A stretch of 64,000 bases of DNA from Oleiagrimonas sp. C23AA (GCF_011759385.1 NZ_JAARLY010000001.1:62001-126000), one strand, 5' to 3'; shown: positions 43,180 through 53,369, counted from the stretch's first letter. The notes: generated by a model from the letters alone, not told the origin. Program-made: numbers and translations.

Positions 43180-43303
43180 GGGATGACTCCAATTCGGCTG
43201 GTTGAAAAAAGGCGTTAATTATGTGGTGTTTTTGTAGGGTCGTCAATGCCTTTGGCGAACATTTCCGCATGTGCCCGCGGGCGCGAGGCGCGGAGGCTTG
43301 TGC

Positions 43304-44911
43304 ATGAAGGCGCCCAGCCTGCTTCGCTCGATGATGTCCTTCAGCGCGATGACCTTTATCTCGCGCATTCTGGGGCTGGTGCGCGAGATGGTGATCGCCA
43401 GCACCTTCGGCGCCAATGCGGCGACCGATGCGTTCTGGGTGGCCTTTCGCATCCCCAATTTCCTGCGCCGGCTGTTTGCCGAGGGCTCGTTTTCGCTGGC
43501 CTTTGTGCCGGTGCTGACCGAGGTCAAGGAAAAGCAGAGCCACGCCGCGCTGAAGTCGCTGATCGCGCGCACCGCCGGCACCCTGGGTGGGGTGTTGCTG
43601 GTGGTCACCGCGCTGGGCATCTGGGGCGCGCCATGGGTGACCAGCGCGTTCGCGCCAGGCTCGGTGGACGACCCGCACAAGTTCGAGTTGACCGCGCACA
43701 TGCTGCGCGTGACGTTCCCGTTCCTGCTGTTTGTGTCGCTGACGGCGCTGGCCGGTGGCGTGCTCAACAGCTTTCACAAGTTCGCGTTGCCGGCGATCAC
43801 GCCGGTGATTCTCAATCTGTGCATGATCTCGGGCGCGTTGTGGCTGGCGCCGCACCTGGACGTGCCGATCATGGGACTGGCCTGGGCCATTCTGGCCGCC
43901 GGTGTGCTGCAGCTGGCGCTGCAGCTGCCGACGCTGCGCCGGCTGGACCTGCTGGCGATTCCGCGCTGGGGCTGGCGACACCCGGAAGTGCGCCGGATTT
44001 TGCGCCTGATGGTGCCGACCCTGTTCGGCTCGTCGATTGCGCAGGTCAACCTGCTGCTGGATACGCTGATTGCCTCATTCCTGATCGCCGGTTCGCAGAC
44101 CTGGCTGGCGCAGAGCGATCGCCTGCTGGAGTTCCCGCTGGGTCTGTTTGGTGTGGCCATGGGTACGGTGATTCTGCCTTCGCTGTCGCGTCACCACGTG
44201 ACCACCGATCGCGAAGGCTTTGCCCGCGCGCTGGACTGGGGGCTGCGCACGGCGCTGTTGATCGCGGTGCCGGCGGCCATTGGCCTGATCATCCTGGCCC
44301 GGCCGATGCTGTCCACCTTGTTCCAGCACGGTCAGTTCAATGCCTTTGACGTGCGCATGGCGTCGATGTCGCTGTCGGCATTGGGCTTCGGATTGCCGGC
44401 TTTCGCCCTGATCAAGGTGCTGGCGCCGGCGTTCTATTCGCGCCAGGACACGCGCACGCCGGTCCGCGCCGGCGTGGTGGCGATGATCGCCAACATGGTC
44501 TTCAATGTGGTGTTTCTGGCGATCCTATTTTCGCTGTGGCACACCCCGGCGGACATGGACGACGGCTGGCTGCAGGCGCTGTCGAAGGTGCCGGGTTTGC
44601 ACATGGCGCTGGCCATGGCCAGCGCACTGGCCAGCTATCTCAACCTGGCCCAGCTATGGCGCGCCTTGCGCCGGCAGGGCATTTTCCAGTTGCAGCCGGG
44701 CTGGGCGCGTTTTGGCCTGCGCCTGCTGGTGGCCTGCGTGGTGCTCTTGGTGGTGCTGGTGGCCGGGCGTGAATTGTGGCCGCACTTCACCGCGCGTGGC
44801 ACCTGGGTGCGCATCGTGCATCTGCTGGTATTGATCGGAGCCGGTGGCGCGGCCTACCTGGGGACGTTGTTTGCGTTGGGCTTTCGTCTGCGCGAGCTGC
44901 GCGGGGTGTAG
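43304..44911 (+). CDS. murJ: Lipid II flippase MurJ
   Basis: Essential MOP-superfamily flippase translocating lipid II; 535 residues with about 14 transmembrane helices. The start MKAPSLLRS is 8 nt after CGGAGG. Conserved TM1 motif SRILGLVREMVIA and DAFWVAFRIPNFLRRLFAEGSFS, including the conserved Arg residues of the central cavity. It stands before ribF-ileS-lspA as in other gammaproteobacteria. Confidence 0.96.
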   Translation: MKAPSLLRSMMSFSAMTFISRILGLVREMVIASTFGANAATDAFWVAFRIPNFLRRLFAEGSFSLAFVPVLTEVKEKQSHAALKSLIARTAGTLGGVLLVVTALGIWGAPWVTSAFAPGSVDDPHKFELTAHMLRVTFPFLLFVSLTALAGGVLNSFHKFALPAITPVILNLCMISGALWLAPHLDVPIMGLAWAILAAGVLQLALQLPTLRRLDLLAIPRWGWRHPEVRRILRLMVPTLFGSSIAQVNLLLDTLIASFLIAGSQTWLAQSDRLLEFPLGLFGVAMGTVILPSLSRHHVTTDREGFARALDWGLRTALLIAVPAAIGLIILARPMLSTLFQHGQFNAFDVRMASMSLSALGFGLPAFALIKVLAPAFYSRQDTRTPVRAGVVAMIANMVFNVVFLAILFSLWHTPADMDDGWLQALSKVPGLHMALAMASALASYLNLAQLWRALRRQGIFQLQPGWARFGLRLLVACVVLLVVLVAGRELWPHFTARGTWVRIVHLLVLIGAGGAAYLGTLFALGFRLRELRGV

Positions 44912-44928
44912 GCGCGTGTGCGCTTTCA

Positions 44929-44956
44929 TTGTCTGCCCACGGCCAGCGGCTATACT
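44929..44956 (+). promoter_or_regulatory. Promoter of ribF, leaderless configuration
   Basis: TTGTCT - 16 bp - TATACT, then TGCCCG and the ATG at 44963. With a 6-nt gap, transcription should begin at the A of the start codon; no Shine-Dalgarno exists. No room for an FMN riboswitch. Confidence 0.72.
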
Positions 44957-44962
44957 TGCCCG

Positions 44963-45907
44963 ATGACCAAGGTTTACCGGGATGTCGCGGGCCCGTGTCT
45001 GGCGCCGGCCGGCAGCGTGGTGGCCGTGGGTGCCTTCGACGGATTGCATCTGGGCCATCAGGCATTGCTGGCGCAGGTGCGTTCGCGTGCGCAAATGCTG
45101 GGTGCAGCGCCGGTAGCGATCAGTTTCGAGCCCTTGCCGCGGGCGTTTTTTTCGCCCGAGCCGTTGCCACGGCTGGCGTCGGTGCGCGAGAAGATTCAGG
45201 GGCTGGCCCATGCCGGCCTGGAACGCGTGCTGCTGCTGCGTTTCAACCGTGCGTTGACGGCGATGAGTGCCGAGGACTTCGTGCGTCAGGTGCTGGTTGA
45301 GCGCATGGCGGTGCGCGAGGTCTGGGTGGGCGAGGATTTCCGCTTCGGCCACAAGCGCGCCGGTGATTTCGCCCTGCTTGAGCGCATGGGCCAGGAGCTG
45401 GGTTTTGCGGCCTGCGCCATGGATGCGGTGGCCGCGGCTGGACAGCGGGTATCCTCGTCGGCGATCCGCGAGCGCCTGGTATCGAGTGATTTCGACGGCG
45501 CCGCCGAGCTGCTGGGGCGTGATTTTTCCATGTCCGGCCGGGTGGTGCGTGGCGAGCAGTTGGGGCGCACGCTGGGCTATCCCACCGCCAATGTGCGGCT
45601 GGGTCGGCGCGTCAGTCCGGTGCAGGGCATTTTTGCCGTGCGCGTGGATATCGACGGCGGTCGGCAACAGCTGCCGGGTGTGGCCAGCCTGGGCTGGCGG
45701 CCCACGGTCAACGCCGTCTCCGAACCGCTGCTGGAATCGCACCTGTTCGACTTTGACGGCAATCTGTATGGGCGCCACATTCGCGTGCGCTTTGTGGAAA
45801 AGCTGCGCGACGAGCTGAAGTTCGATGGCCTGGACGCGCTCAAGGCGCAGATGGATATCGACGCCCAGCAGGCCCGGCAGGCGCTGGATGAGGCCGTCTC
45901 GGGTTAG
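44963..45907 (+). CDS. ribF: Bifunctional riboflavin kinase / FAD synthetase
   Basis: Makes FMN then FAD; 314 residues. The N-terminal FAD-synthetase (nucleotidyltransferase) domain has GAFDGLHLGHQ and SSSAIRERL; the C-terminal flavokinase domain has GRTLGYPTANV and the catalytic Glu region NAVSEPLLESHLFDF. ATG 44963 is chosen because promoter hexamers end 6 nt before it and upstream codons are not family-like. Conserved neighbour of ileS. Confidence 0.96.
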   Translation: MTKVYRDVAGPCLAPAGSVVAVGAFDGLHLGHQALLAQVRSRAQMLGAAPVAISFEPLPRAFFSPEPLPRLASVREKIQGLAHAGLERVLLLRFNRALTAMSAEDFVRQVLVERMAVREVWVGEDFRFGHKRAGDFALLERMGQELGFAACAMDAVAAAGQRVSSSAIRERLVSSDFDGAAELLGRDFSMSGRVVRGEQLGRTLGYPTANVRLGRRVSPVQGIFAVRVDIDGGRQQLPGVASLGWRPTVNAVSEPLLESHLFDFDGNLYGRHIRVRFVEKLRDELKFDGLDALKAQMDIDAQQARQALDEAVSG

Positions 45908-46109
45908 CATGTACGTCCTTGTGCGCATGCAGCGGTGCACGCTTATGCCGGCCAGGCATGGCATGCGCGCTGCAATTGCCTAGAATTGACGCATTCGTCC
46001 ACGCCTGCCTGGTGCGCGTGGCGCCTGCGTAACAACACATGTTTTCACGCGCCGTCCGGTGATCAAAAAAGATCAGCCGGGCGGCCTTATGTATGGGCCC
46101 TGGAAGACC

Positions 46110-48968
46110 ATGACCACGGACTACAAGCACACCATCAATCTGCCGCAGACCGATTTTCCGATGCGTGGCAACCTGCCCAAGCGCGAGCCGGACTGGCTGG
46201 CCGAGTGGGAGCGGGTGGGGCGCTATGCGCAGATTCAGGAGCGCACCAAGGATCGTCCGCTGTTCGTGCTGCACGATGGCCCGCCATACGCCAACGGCGC
46301 CATCCATCTGGGGCATGCGATCAACAAGATCCTCAAGGACGTGATCGTCAAATCCAAGCTGCTGGCCGGCTTCCACGCGCCGTATGTGCCAGGCTGGGAT
46401 TGCCACGGCATGCCGATCGAGATCCAGATCGAGCGACAGTTCGGCAAGGGCTTGCCGGCGGGCGAGGTGATGGCCAAGGCCCGTGCCTATGCCGCCGAGC
46501 AGGTCGAAAAGCAGAAGGGCGACTTCAAGCGCCTGGGCGTGCTGGGCGAGTGGGATCGCCCGTACCTGACCATGGATCACGCCAACGAGGCCGGCGAGCT
46601 GCGCGCGCTGGCCCAACTGCTGCGCAAGGGCTACATCTACCGTGGCTTGAAGCCGGTGAACTGGTGCTTTGATTGCGGCTCGGCGCTGGCCGAGGCCGAG
46701 GTCGAGTACGAGGACAAGACCGACATCGCCATCGACGTCGGTTTCGGCTTTGACGACCCCGCCGCCGTGGCCAAGGCCTTTGGCCTGGAGGTGCTGCCCA
46801 AGGATCACGGCCAGATCGTGATCTGGACCACCACGCCCTGGACCATTCCGTCCAACCAGGCACTCAACGTGCACCCGGAAATCGACTACGCGCTGGTCGA
46901 TACCGCGCGTGGCTTGCTGATCCTGGCGGCCGAGCGGGTCAATACCTGCCTGGAAACCTATGGTCTGGAAGGCGTGGTGATCGCCACCACCAAGGGCCAG
47001 GCGCTGGGCGAGCTGCGTTTCCGCCACCCGCTCTACAGCGCCGATGCCGGCTATCAGCGCACCACGCCGGTATTCATGGCCGACTACGTGACGCTGGATA
47101 CCGGTACCGGCGTGGTGCACTCGGCGCCGGCCTATGGCGTGGACGACTTCCTTTCGTGCAAGGCGCACGGCATGACCGATGCCGACTTCATCGCGCCGGT
47201 GATGGGCGATGGGCATTACGCCTCCACGCTGCCGCTGTTTGGCGGCATGTTCCTGTGGAAGGCCAACCCGAAGATCGTCGAGGCGCTGGAGCAGGCCGGC
47301 TCGCTGCTGCACAGCAACAAGTACACGCACAGCTACATGCATTGCTGGCGCCACAAGACGCCGATCATCTACCGCGCCACCTCGCAGTGGTTTGCCGGCA
47401 TGGATACGACGCCGGCCGACGGCGGCAAGACGCTGCGCGAAACCGCGCTGGAAGGCATCGAGGCCACGCAGTTCTATCCGGCCTGGGGCAAGCAGCGCCT
47501 GCGCAGCATGATCGCCGAGCGCCCGGACTGGACGCTGTCGCGTCAGCGCCAGTGGGGTGTGCCGATGGCGTTCTTTGTGCACAAGGAAACCGGCGAGCTG
47601 CATCCGCGCACGCCCGAGCTGCTGGAACAGGTGGCCGAACGCGTGGAGCAAGGTGGCATCGAGATCTGGCTGGATCTGGACCCGCGCGAGCTGCTCGGTG
47701 ACGAGGCCGACAGTTACGAAAAGAACCGCGACACGCTGGATGTGTGGTTCGATTCGGGCACCACGCACTGGCACGTGCTGCGCGGCTCGCACAAGGACCT
47801 GCTGGGCTTCCCAGCCGACCTGTATCTGGAAGGCTCGGACCAGCATCGCGGCTGGTTCCATTCCTCGCTGCTGACCGCCTCCATGCTCGATGGCCGTCCG
47901 CCCTACAAGGCGCTGCTGACGCACGGCTTCAGCGTGGATGCCAACGGCCGCAAGATGTCCAAGTCGCTGGGCAACGGCATCGAGCCGCAGGACATCATGA
48001 AGCGCATGGGCGCGGATATCCTGCGCCTGTGGGTGGCGTCCACCGATTACCGCCACGAGATGTCGCTGTCGGACGAAATCTTGAAGCGCGTGGCCGATAC
48101 CTACCGCCGCATCCGCAACACCGCGCGCTTCCTGCTGGGCAATCTGGACGGCTTCGATCCGACCCGGCATATGGTGCCGATGGCCGATTGCATTGCGCTG
48201 GACCAGTGGGCGGTCAGCCGCGCCGCCGAAGTGCAGCAGGCGGTCACCGCCGCCTATGCGCGCTACGACCTGCCTGAGATCGTGCAGCGGGTGCAGAATT
48301 TCTGCACCAACGAGATGGGCAAGCTGTACCTGGATGTGACCAAGGATCGCCTGTACACCATGCCCACCGACAGCGTCGGCCGGCGCAGTGCGCAGACGGC
48401 GATGTATCACATTCTCGAAGCGCTGGTGCGCTGGTTGGCACCGGTATTGAGCTTCACCGCCGAGGAAATCTGGCAGCACATGCCCGGTGAGCGTGGCGAA
48501 TCGGTGCTGTTCGAAACCTGGTACGACCGCTTGCAGGCCACGCAGAACGGCGCCGAGGCTCGCGCTTTCTGGGCCGATCTGGAAACCATTCGCGACAGCG
48601 CCGCGCGCGTGCTGGAAGCCATGCGCAAGGAAGGCACCATTGGTGCCGCCTTGCAGGCCGAAGTCACCGTCTACGCCGATACCGCCACCCGCGAGCGCTA
48701 CGCGAGCACGGGCGAAGAACTGCGCTTTTACTTCATCACCTCGGCCCTGCATCTGGCCGATGCTGCCGAACGTCCGGCCGATGCCGTGGCGGTGGAGGGC
48801 CTCGAAGGTGCCCAGGTCTGGATCAGCGCCAAGCCCAGCGAGCACACCAAGTGCGTGCGCTGCTGGCACCAGCGCGGCGACGTTGGCACGCATGCGGCGC
48901 ATCCGGAACTTTGCGGTCGCTGCATCGATAACATCGAAGGCGACGGCGAACAGCGTCACTGGTTCTGA
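46110..48968 (+). CDS. ileS: Isoleucyl-tRNA synthetase
   Basis: Class I synthetase of 952 residues. HIGH motif as HLGH in [19 protein letters not shown] in [13 protein letters not shown]1 editing domain with [15 protein letters not shown]-terminal zinc finger with [12 protein letters not shown] and CGRC. The start at 46110 ([20 protein letters not shown]) matches the family N-terminus; 17 in-frame residues upstream are less likely. TAGAAT near 45981 may be the -10, leaving a leader of about 120 nt in which I saw no T-box or known riboswitch. Confidence 0.97.
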   Translation: MTTDYKHTINLPQTDFPMRGNLPKREPDWLAEWERVGRYAQIQERTKDRPLFVLHDGPPYANGAIHLGHAINKILKDVIVKSKLLAGFHAPYVPGWDCHGMPIEIQIERQFGKGLPAGEVMAKARAYAAEQVEKQKGDFKRLGVLGEWDRPYLTMDHANEAGELRALAQLLRKGYIYRGLKPVNWCFDCGSALAEAEVEYEDKTDIAIDVGFGFDDPAAVAKAFGLEVLPKDHGQIVIWTTTPWTIPSNQALNVHPEIDYALVDTARGLLILAAERVNTCLETYGLEGVVIATTKGQALGELRFRHPLYSADAGYQRTTPVFMADYVTLDTGTGVVHSAPAYGVDDFLSCKAHGMTDADFIAPVMGDGHYASTLPLFGGMFLWKANPKIVEALEQAGSLLHSNKYTHSYMHCWRHKTPIIYRATSQWFAGMDTTPADGGKTLRETALEGIEATQFYPAWGKQRLRSMIAERPDWTLSRQRQWGVPMAFFVHKETGELHPRTPELLEQVAERVEQGGIEIWLDLDPRELLGDEADSYEKNRDTLDVWFDSGTTHWHVLRGSHKDLLGFPADLYLEGSDQHRGWFHSSLLTASMLDGRPPYKALLTHGFSVDANGRKMSKSLGNGIEPQDIMKRMGADILRLWVASTDYRHEMSLSDEILKRVADTYRRIRNTARFLLGNLDGFDPTRHMVPMADCIALDQWAVSRAAEVQQAVTAAYARYDLPEIVQRVQNFCTNEMGKLYLDVTKDRLYTMPTDSVGRRSAQTAMYHILEALVRWLAPVLSFTAEEIWQHMPGERGESVLFETWYDRLQATQNGAEARAFWADLETIRDSAARVLEAMRKEGTIGAALQAEVTVYADTATRERYASTGEELRFYFITSALHLADAAERPADAVAVEGLEGAQVWISAKPSEHTKCVRCWHQRGDVGTHAAHPELCGRCIDNIEGDGEQRHWF

Positions 48969-48979
48969 GCGCTTCCTCC

Positions 48980-49007
48980 AGGGCCGACCTCAAAGTCGGG
49001 TCGGCCC
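48980..49007. repeat. Intercistronic hairpin between ileS and lspA
   Basis: GGGCCGACC-tcaaagtcg-GGTCGGCCC, perfect 9-bp arms (48981-48989, 48999-49007), with no T-run. It shares AGGGCCGACC and the GGCCsGTGA-like tail with the hairpin at 15539, so both may be copies of one small repeat. Confidence 0.6.
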
Positions 49008-49036
49008 GTGATCCTTCCTTTGCAGGTTGAACCTTG

Positions 49037-49531
49037 ATGAGTGTGAAACCCAATGCGCTGGTTTGGCTGTGGCTGGCCGTGGCGGTGATCGTGGCCGACC
49101 AGGCCAGCAAGGCCTGGGTGCTGAGCGTGATGCAGCCGGGCGAGGTTCACGCCTTCATCCCGCACGTGCTTTACGGCACGCTGGCCTTCAATACCGGTGC
49201 GGCTTTCAGCTTCCTGGCCGATGGCTCGGGCTGGCAGCGCTGGTTTTTTGTCGCGCTGGCGCTGGGCGTGAGCGCGGTGCTGGCGGTGTGGCTGTCACGC
49301 ACGCCGCGGCGCGACTGGCGCACGGCGGTGCCGCTGGCGTTGGTGGTGGGCGGCGCGCTGGGCAACCTGATCGACCGCCTGCATGCCGGTCGGGTCACCG
49401 ATTTCATTCTGGTCTACATTGGCGACTACGCCTGGCCGGCCTTCAACGTGGCCGATTCGGCCATTTGCGTGGGCGCGGTGGCGCTGGTGGTGTTCAGCCT
49501 GTTTGGCGCCAAGCCCAAGAACGGCGTGTGA
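49037..49531 (+). CDS. lspA: Lipoprotein signal peptidase (SPase II)
   Basis: Inner-membrane aspartyl protease removing signal peptides of diacylated prolipoproteins; 164 residues from MSVKPN with four transmembrane helices. Catalytic Asp113 (GNLIDRL) and Asp140 (FNVADSAI) are present, plus the conserved NTGAAFSFL. The adjacent TTG at 49034 would add one residue. It follows ileS as in most gammaproteobacteria; fkpB (slpA), usually next, is missing. Confidence 0.96.
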   Translation: MSVKPNALVWLWLAVAVIVADQASKAWVLSVMQPGEVHAFIPHVLYGTLAFNTGAAFSFLADGSGWQRWFFVALALGVSAVLAVWLSRTPRRDWRTAVPLALVVGGALGNLIDRLHAGRVTDFILVYIGDYAWPAFNVADSAICVGAVALVVFSLFGAKPKNGV

Positions 49532-49674
49532 TAATGCGCCGGGCCTCCACGGCTTGAGCTTGGCCGCCGGCGGCGCCACGTTGTAGCCGAGGCTGGCGTC
49601 ATTGGACATCGGGTTTCGCCGCTTTCGTGCGCCCGGTGGCCTTGATCGCTCCGGTCTATGCGTTACCCCGCCAT

Positions 49675-49693
49675 CTCCCCTTAAGACGGGGAG
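49675..49693 (+). promoter_or_regulatory. Small hairpin upstream of ispH
   Basis: CTCCCC-ttaagac-GGGGAG in the 185-bp lspA-ispH gap; its 3' arm contains the purine-rich GGGGAGG, 23-29 nt before the ATG. It might affect ispH translation, but the spacing to the ATG is too long for that purine tract to be the main ribosome binding site. Confidence 0.35.
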
Positions 49694-49716
49694 GGACAAG
49701 GTTTACGAGTCACACT

Positions 49717-50670
49717 ATGGATATCCTGCTTGCCAACCCGCGCGGCTTCTGTGCCGGTGTCGATCGTGCCATCGCCATTGTCGAGCGCGCGCTGGAGGCG
49801 TTCGGCGCGCCCATCTATGTGCGCCACGAGGTGGTGCACAACCGCTTTGTGGTCGACAAGCTCAAGCGCGAGGGCGCCGTCTTCGTCGAGGAATTGGACG
49901 AGGTGCCGGACGATTCCACCGTCATCTTCAGCGCGCACGGCGTTTCGCGCGAAGTGCGCGAAGAGGCCGACCGGCGCTCGCTGAACGTGTTCGATGCCAC
50001 CTGCCCATTGGTCACCAAGGTGCATATGGAAGTGGCGCGCCTGGGGCGCGGTGGGCGCGATGTGGTGCTGATTGGCCACGCCGGCCACCCGGAAGTGGAA
50101 GGCACCATGGGACAGTGGCGCGACAGCTTCAACGGCGAGGTGTATCTGGTCGAATCGCCCGAGTGCGTGGCCAAGCTGGAGCCACGCGATCCGGACGCGT
50201 TGTCCTACGTGACCCAGACCACGCTGTCGGTGGACGACACCAAGGCCGTGATCGACGCGCTGCGCGCCAAGTTCCCGTCCATCGAAGGGCCGCGCAAGGA
50301 CGACATCTGCTACGCCACACAGAACCGCCAGGACGCCGTGCGCCAGCTGGCCGGCCAGGTGGACGTGGTGCTGGTGGTCGGTTCGGTCAACAGTTCCAAC
50401 TCCAACCGCCTGCGCGAGCTGGCCGAAAAAAGCGGTGTGCCGGCCTATCTCATCGACGGCGCTGAACACATCGAGCGTGCGTGGGTGGCCGATGCCAAGC
50501 GCGTCGGCGTGACCGCTGGCGCCTCGGCACCGGAGACCCTGGTGGCCGGTGTCATCGATCAGCTCAAGGCCTGGGGCGGTGGCGAGGCGGTCGATATGGA
50601 CGGCGAGCGCGAGACCATCACCTTCGCCTTGCCCAAGGGCCTGCGTATTCCGGTGCAGGTGAGCACCTGA
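49717..50670 (+). CDS. ispH: 4-hydroxy-3-methylbut-2-enyl diphosphate reductase
   Basis: Last step of the MEP isoprenoid pathway, giving IPP and DMAPP; 317 residues. Fe-S ligands Cys12 (RGFCAGV), Cys96 ([11 protein letters not shown]) and Cys198 (ICYATQNRQ) match E. coli IspH. The substrate/proton motif TTLSVDDT and [10 protein letters not shown] are present. The 185 bp between lspA and this gene hold only a small hairpin. Confidence 0.97.
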   Translation: MDILLANPRGFCAGVDRAIAIVERALEAFGAPIYVRHEVVHNRFVVDKLKREGAVFVEELDEVPDDSTVIFSAHGVSREVREEADRRSLNVFDATCPLVTKVHMEVARLGRGGRDVVLIGHAGHPEVEGTMGQWRDSFNGEVYLVESPECVAKLEPRDPDALSYVTQTTLSVDDTKAVIDALRAKFPSIEGPRKDDICYATQNRQDAVRQLAGQVDVVLVVGSVNSSNSNRLRELAEKSGVPAYLIDGAEHIERAWVADAKRVGVTAGASAPETLVAGVIDQLKAWGGGEAVDMDGERETITFALPKGLRIPVQVST

Positions 50671-50676
50671 GCGGGC

Positions 50677-50705
50677 TTGTCAGCCCAAGCGCCGACCGCT
50701 AGAAT
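50677..50705 (+). promoter_or_regulatory. Promoter of tRNA-Thr
   Basis: TTGTCA - 17 bp - TAGAAT, starting 7 bp after the ispH stop; start site predicted about 5 nt before the mature tRNA 5' end. Confidence 0.8.
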
Positions 50706-50716
50706 CTCGCTTCTTT

Positions 50717-50792
<76 letters not shown>

Positions 50793-50799
50793 ATATTTC

Positions 50800-50828
50800 A
50801 AGGGCTTGCAGCGATGCAGGCCCTTTTT
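50800..50828 (+). terminator. Terminator after tRNA-Thr
   Basis: AGGGCTTGCA-gcga-TGCAGGCCCT (one G-T pair) followed by seven T, immediately behind the tRNA. Confidence 0.9.
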
Positions 50829-51077
50829 TTGTGTCAATCCATAAAAAGCTCCGTTAAAAAAAACCGGCATCTTTCGCCTGGCGTGGCTTTATCGGCTGAG
50901 GCAATCGCGTTTGCGCATGCGTGACACCGTGATGAGTCATGCCTGGCGGGTGCCTTCGAGAAGGGTGGCTAAACCGAGGGTGACTGACACTTTTTCCGTT
51001 CACCCTGGCTAGGGAAAACGCCGCGTATAACCGGATCTGCCGCATGAGCGGTGACGCAAATTCTCTGGAGGCCCGTC
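50829..51077. other. Intergenic region before the csbD-like gene
   Basis: 249 bp without a gene. It opens with A-rich DNA (two A-runs near 50845-50868), then holds a 7-bp perfect inverted repeat AGGGTGA (50977-50983) / TCACCCT (51000-51006) and a -10-like TATAAC at 51026-51031, 46 bp before the csbD-like ATG. The inverted repeat could be an operator for the stress gene; no known factor is recognised. Confidence 0.4.
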
Positions 51078-51263
51078 ATGGGTACTCAAACCGAAGGCAC
51101 GAAACATGAGGTCAAAGGCGTCGCGAAAGAGGCGTTTGGCAAAGTGACCGGTGACAAGGGGCGTGAGGCAGCCGGCAAGGTGGAAAAGCATGCCGGCAAA
51201 ATGGAAAAGGCTGCCGGCAAGGCGGCCGACAAGGCGCGCCACGAGGTCGACAAGCACCGCTAA
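51078..51263 (+). CDS. CsbD family stress-response protein
   Basis: Hydrophilic protein of 61 residues, almost a third Lys+Glu, with repeated (A)GK(V/M)EKxAGK units and no cysteine. It matches the CsbD family (general-stress, YjbJ-like), which is induced by envelope or osmotic stress and is of unknown mechanism. GGAGG lies 6-10 nt before the ATG. The only gene of its transcript, bounded by a terminator. Confidence 0.9.
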   Translation: MGTQTEGTKHEVKGVAKEAFGKVTGDKGREAAGKVEKHAGKMEKAAGKAADKARHEVDKHR

Positions 51264-51303
51264 GCGGTGATCGATCTGCCGTGCTTGGCGCGTGTCACGC
51301 CGG

Positions 51304-51333
51304 GAAGCCGCTCACTTGAGCGGCTTCTTTTTT
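51304..51333 (+). terminator. Terminator of the csbD-like gene
   Basis: GAAGCCGCTCA-ct-TGAGCGGCTTC, perfect 11-bp inverted repeat followed by six T; one-directional. Confidence 0.93.
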
Positions 51334-51362
51334 CGATGGATGGCTGGCACTGATTAACGGCG

Positions 51363-53369
51363 TTACAGGCGTACCGGTACGCCCAGAATCACCGTCTGGG
51401 CGACCGGCAGCTGGTAGTAGTCGGACGGGCTGGCGGCGTTGCGCATCAGGAAGCTGAGCAGGTGGCCACGCCACTTCCACATGCAGCGCTGCTGGCTGGA
51501 TGGCACCACGGTCAGGTTGCCCGTGTAGTAGGTGACCTCGTCCAGGTCCAGGTCCATGCCCTGTTTTTTGCAGATCGCCAGGTCCGAGGGCACGTTGACG
51601 CCCTGCATATAGCCGTAGTGGAGAATCACCCGCATGAAGCCGTGCTCCAGTTCCTCGAACTCGATGCGCTCGTCGGGTGCGATGCGCGCCACGTCTTCGA
51701 TCAGCACGGTGAGCACGATCACCTGCTTTTGCAGCGCGCGGTTGCGCCAGACGTGATAGGGCAGGGTGCGCGGTGAATCCTCCACGTGTGCGCTAAGGAA
51801 CACCGCGGCGCCAGGCACACGTGCGATGTCTTCCTTGTCCACCTGCTGGATCAGTTCCTCCAGGGGCTGCGTGCTGTGCGGGCGTTCCTCGGTCAGGCAT
51901 TGGCCACCGCGACGCCAGGTGGACATCATCAGGAAGAACACCAAGCCGATGACAATGGGGAACCAGCCGCCGTCAGGGATTTTCATCGCATTGGTGGCGA
52001 AGAACAGCAGGTCCACGCTCAGGAAGAAGACCAGGAACAGCAGGGCCGTCGGGCGCTTCCAGCGACCAATCTCGCGCGCCACCACGAAGGCCAGCACCGT
52101 CGTCACGATCATGGTGCCGTTGACCGCGGCACCATAGGCGGCCGCCAGCGCACTGGAGCTCTGAAACATCAGCACCACGGCGATGGTGGCGGCCATCAAT
52201 GCCCAGTTGACCGCCGCGATGTAGATCTGTCCACGCACCTCGTGCGAGGTTTGAGTGACGCGAAGGCGCGGCATCATGCCCAGCTGGATGGCCTGACGGG
52301 TCAGCGAAAACGCGCCGGTGATGGCCGCCTGCGAGGCAATGATGGTGGCAAGGGTGGCCAGCCCGACCAGCGGGTAAAGCAGCCACTGCGGCGCCAGATG
52401 ATAGAACGGTTGCTTGATGCCCGGCTCACGCAGCAACAGCGCGCCCTGGCCGAAGTAGTTGAGTAGCAGCGCCGGCAGCACGAAGCCGAACCAGACCCAT
52501 CGAATCGGCTTGCGCCCAAAGTGTCCAAGGTCGGCGTACAGTGCTTCGCCGCCGGTGCTGACAAGAAACACCGCATACATCACAAGAAACGCGATCCAGG
52601 CGTTCCACTGGAAGAAATGGAACGCCCAGTACGGGTTCAGCGCGGCCAGCACGCGAGGGGTATCAACGATCGATTCGGCACCCAGCACCGCCATGGCCAG
52701 GAACCACAGCAGCATCACCGGGCCGAACACGATGCCGACACGGGCAGTGCCGCGCGACTGGAACGCGAACAACGCCACCAGGATGGCGATGGTGGTGGGC
52801 ACCACATAGCGTTCCAGGCCCGGTGTGGCCACCTGCAAACCTTCCACCGCGCTCAGGATGGAGATGGCCGGGGTGATGATGACGCCGCCATACAGCAACG
52901 AGGCACCCAGCAACCCAAACAGGATCAACAGCAGGCGTCGGCGCCGCTCGAGATGTCGCCAGGGACGCAGCAGCGCAATCAGGGCAAATATGCCGCCTTC
53001 GCCCTGGTTGTCGGCCTGCAGCACAAAGGTCATGTACTTGAGCGAAATGATGATCACCAGCGTCCAGAACACCAGTGACAGCACGCCCAGCACCGTGCCG
53101 GCGGTCACCGCCACGCCAGTCGTGCCGATGAAGGCCTGGCGCAGCGCATAGATCGGGCTGGTACCAATATCACCGTAGACGATGCCCAGTACGGCGAGCC
53201 CCAGCGCGGCGCGTGCGCCCAGTCCTCTCGGTGACTCCTGTTCCGGCGGGCCGCCCTTGAACAACAGGTGTCGGCGCTTCTGGGCTTCTTCGCGGGGTCC
53301 GGCCACGGAAATATCCTTGCGGTTGCGGTCGGCAGCGGCGAGGCCACCTACAAGTGAATACTTCACCAC
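51363..53369 (-). CDS. kup: Low-affinity potassium transport protein Kup
   Basis: KUP/HAK potassium-proton symporter of 668 residues. A hydrophilic N-terminal leader of about 50 residues precedes 12 transmembrane helices opening with the signature GIVYGDIGTSPIYA; GEGGIFAL is also conserved. A cytoplasmic C-terminal domain (about 500-668) follows. The start is GTG at 53369; no internal ATG before the first helix offers a better choice. It is slightly longer than E. coli Kup (622) because of the N-terminal leader. Divergent from the pilus operon. Confidence 0.95.
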   Translation of the reverse strand: MVKYSLVGGLAAADRNRKDISVAGPREEAQKRRHLLFKGGPPEQESPRGLGARAALGLAVLGIVYGDIGTSPIYALRQAFIGTTGVAVTAGTVLGVLSLVFWTLVIIISLKYMTFVLQADNQGEGGIFALIALLRPWRHLERRRRLLLILFGLLGASLLYGGVIITPAISILSAVEGLQVATPGLERYVVPTTIAILVALFAFQSRGTARVGIVFGPVMLLWFLAMAVLGAESIVDTPRVLAALNPYWAFHFFQWNAWIAFLVMYAVFLVSTGGEALYADLGHFGRKPIRWVWFGFVLPALLLNYFGQGALLLREPGIKQPFYHLAPQWLLYPLVGLATLATIIASQAAITGAFSLTRQAIQLGMMPRLRVTQTSHEVRGQIYIAAVNWALMAATIAVVLMFQSSSALAAAYGAAVNGTMIVTTVLAFVVAREIGRWKRPTALLFLVFFLSVDLLFFATNAMKIPDGGWFPIVIGLVFFLMMSTWRRGGQCLTEERPHSTQPLEELIQQVDKEDIARVPGAAVFLSAHVEDSPRTLPYHVWRNRALQKQVIVLTVLIEDVARIAPDERIEFEELEHGFMRVILHYGYMQGVNVPSDLAICKKQGMDLDLDEVTYYTGNLTVVPSSQQRCMWKWRGHLLSFLMRNAASPSDYYQLPVAQTVILGVPVRL

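Noticed and set aside
44912-44962. FMN riboswitch before ribF
   Set aside because: Only 51 nt separate murJ and ribF and the promoter sits 6 nt before the ATG, leaving no room.
45908-46109. T-box or other leader element before ileS
   Set aside because: No T-box sequence or terminator/antiterminator pair seen; T-boxes are not expected in this group.
45840-48959. Open frame of about 1039 codons on the minus strand
   Set aside because: It is the antisense of ileS; GC-rich codon use keeps this frame open. No recognisable domain, and its composition (His/Gln/Arg-rich) is that of a shadow frame.
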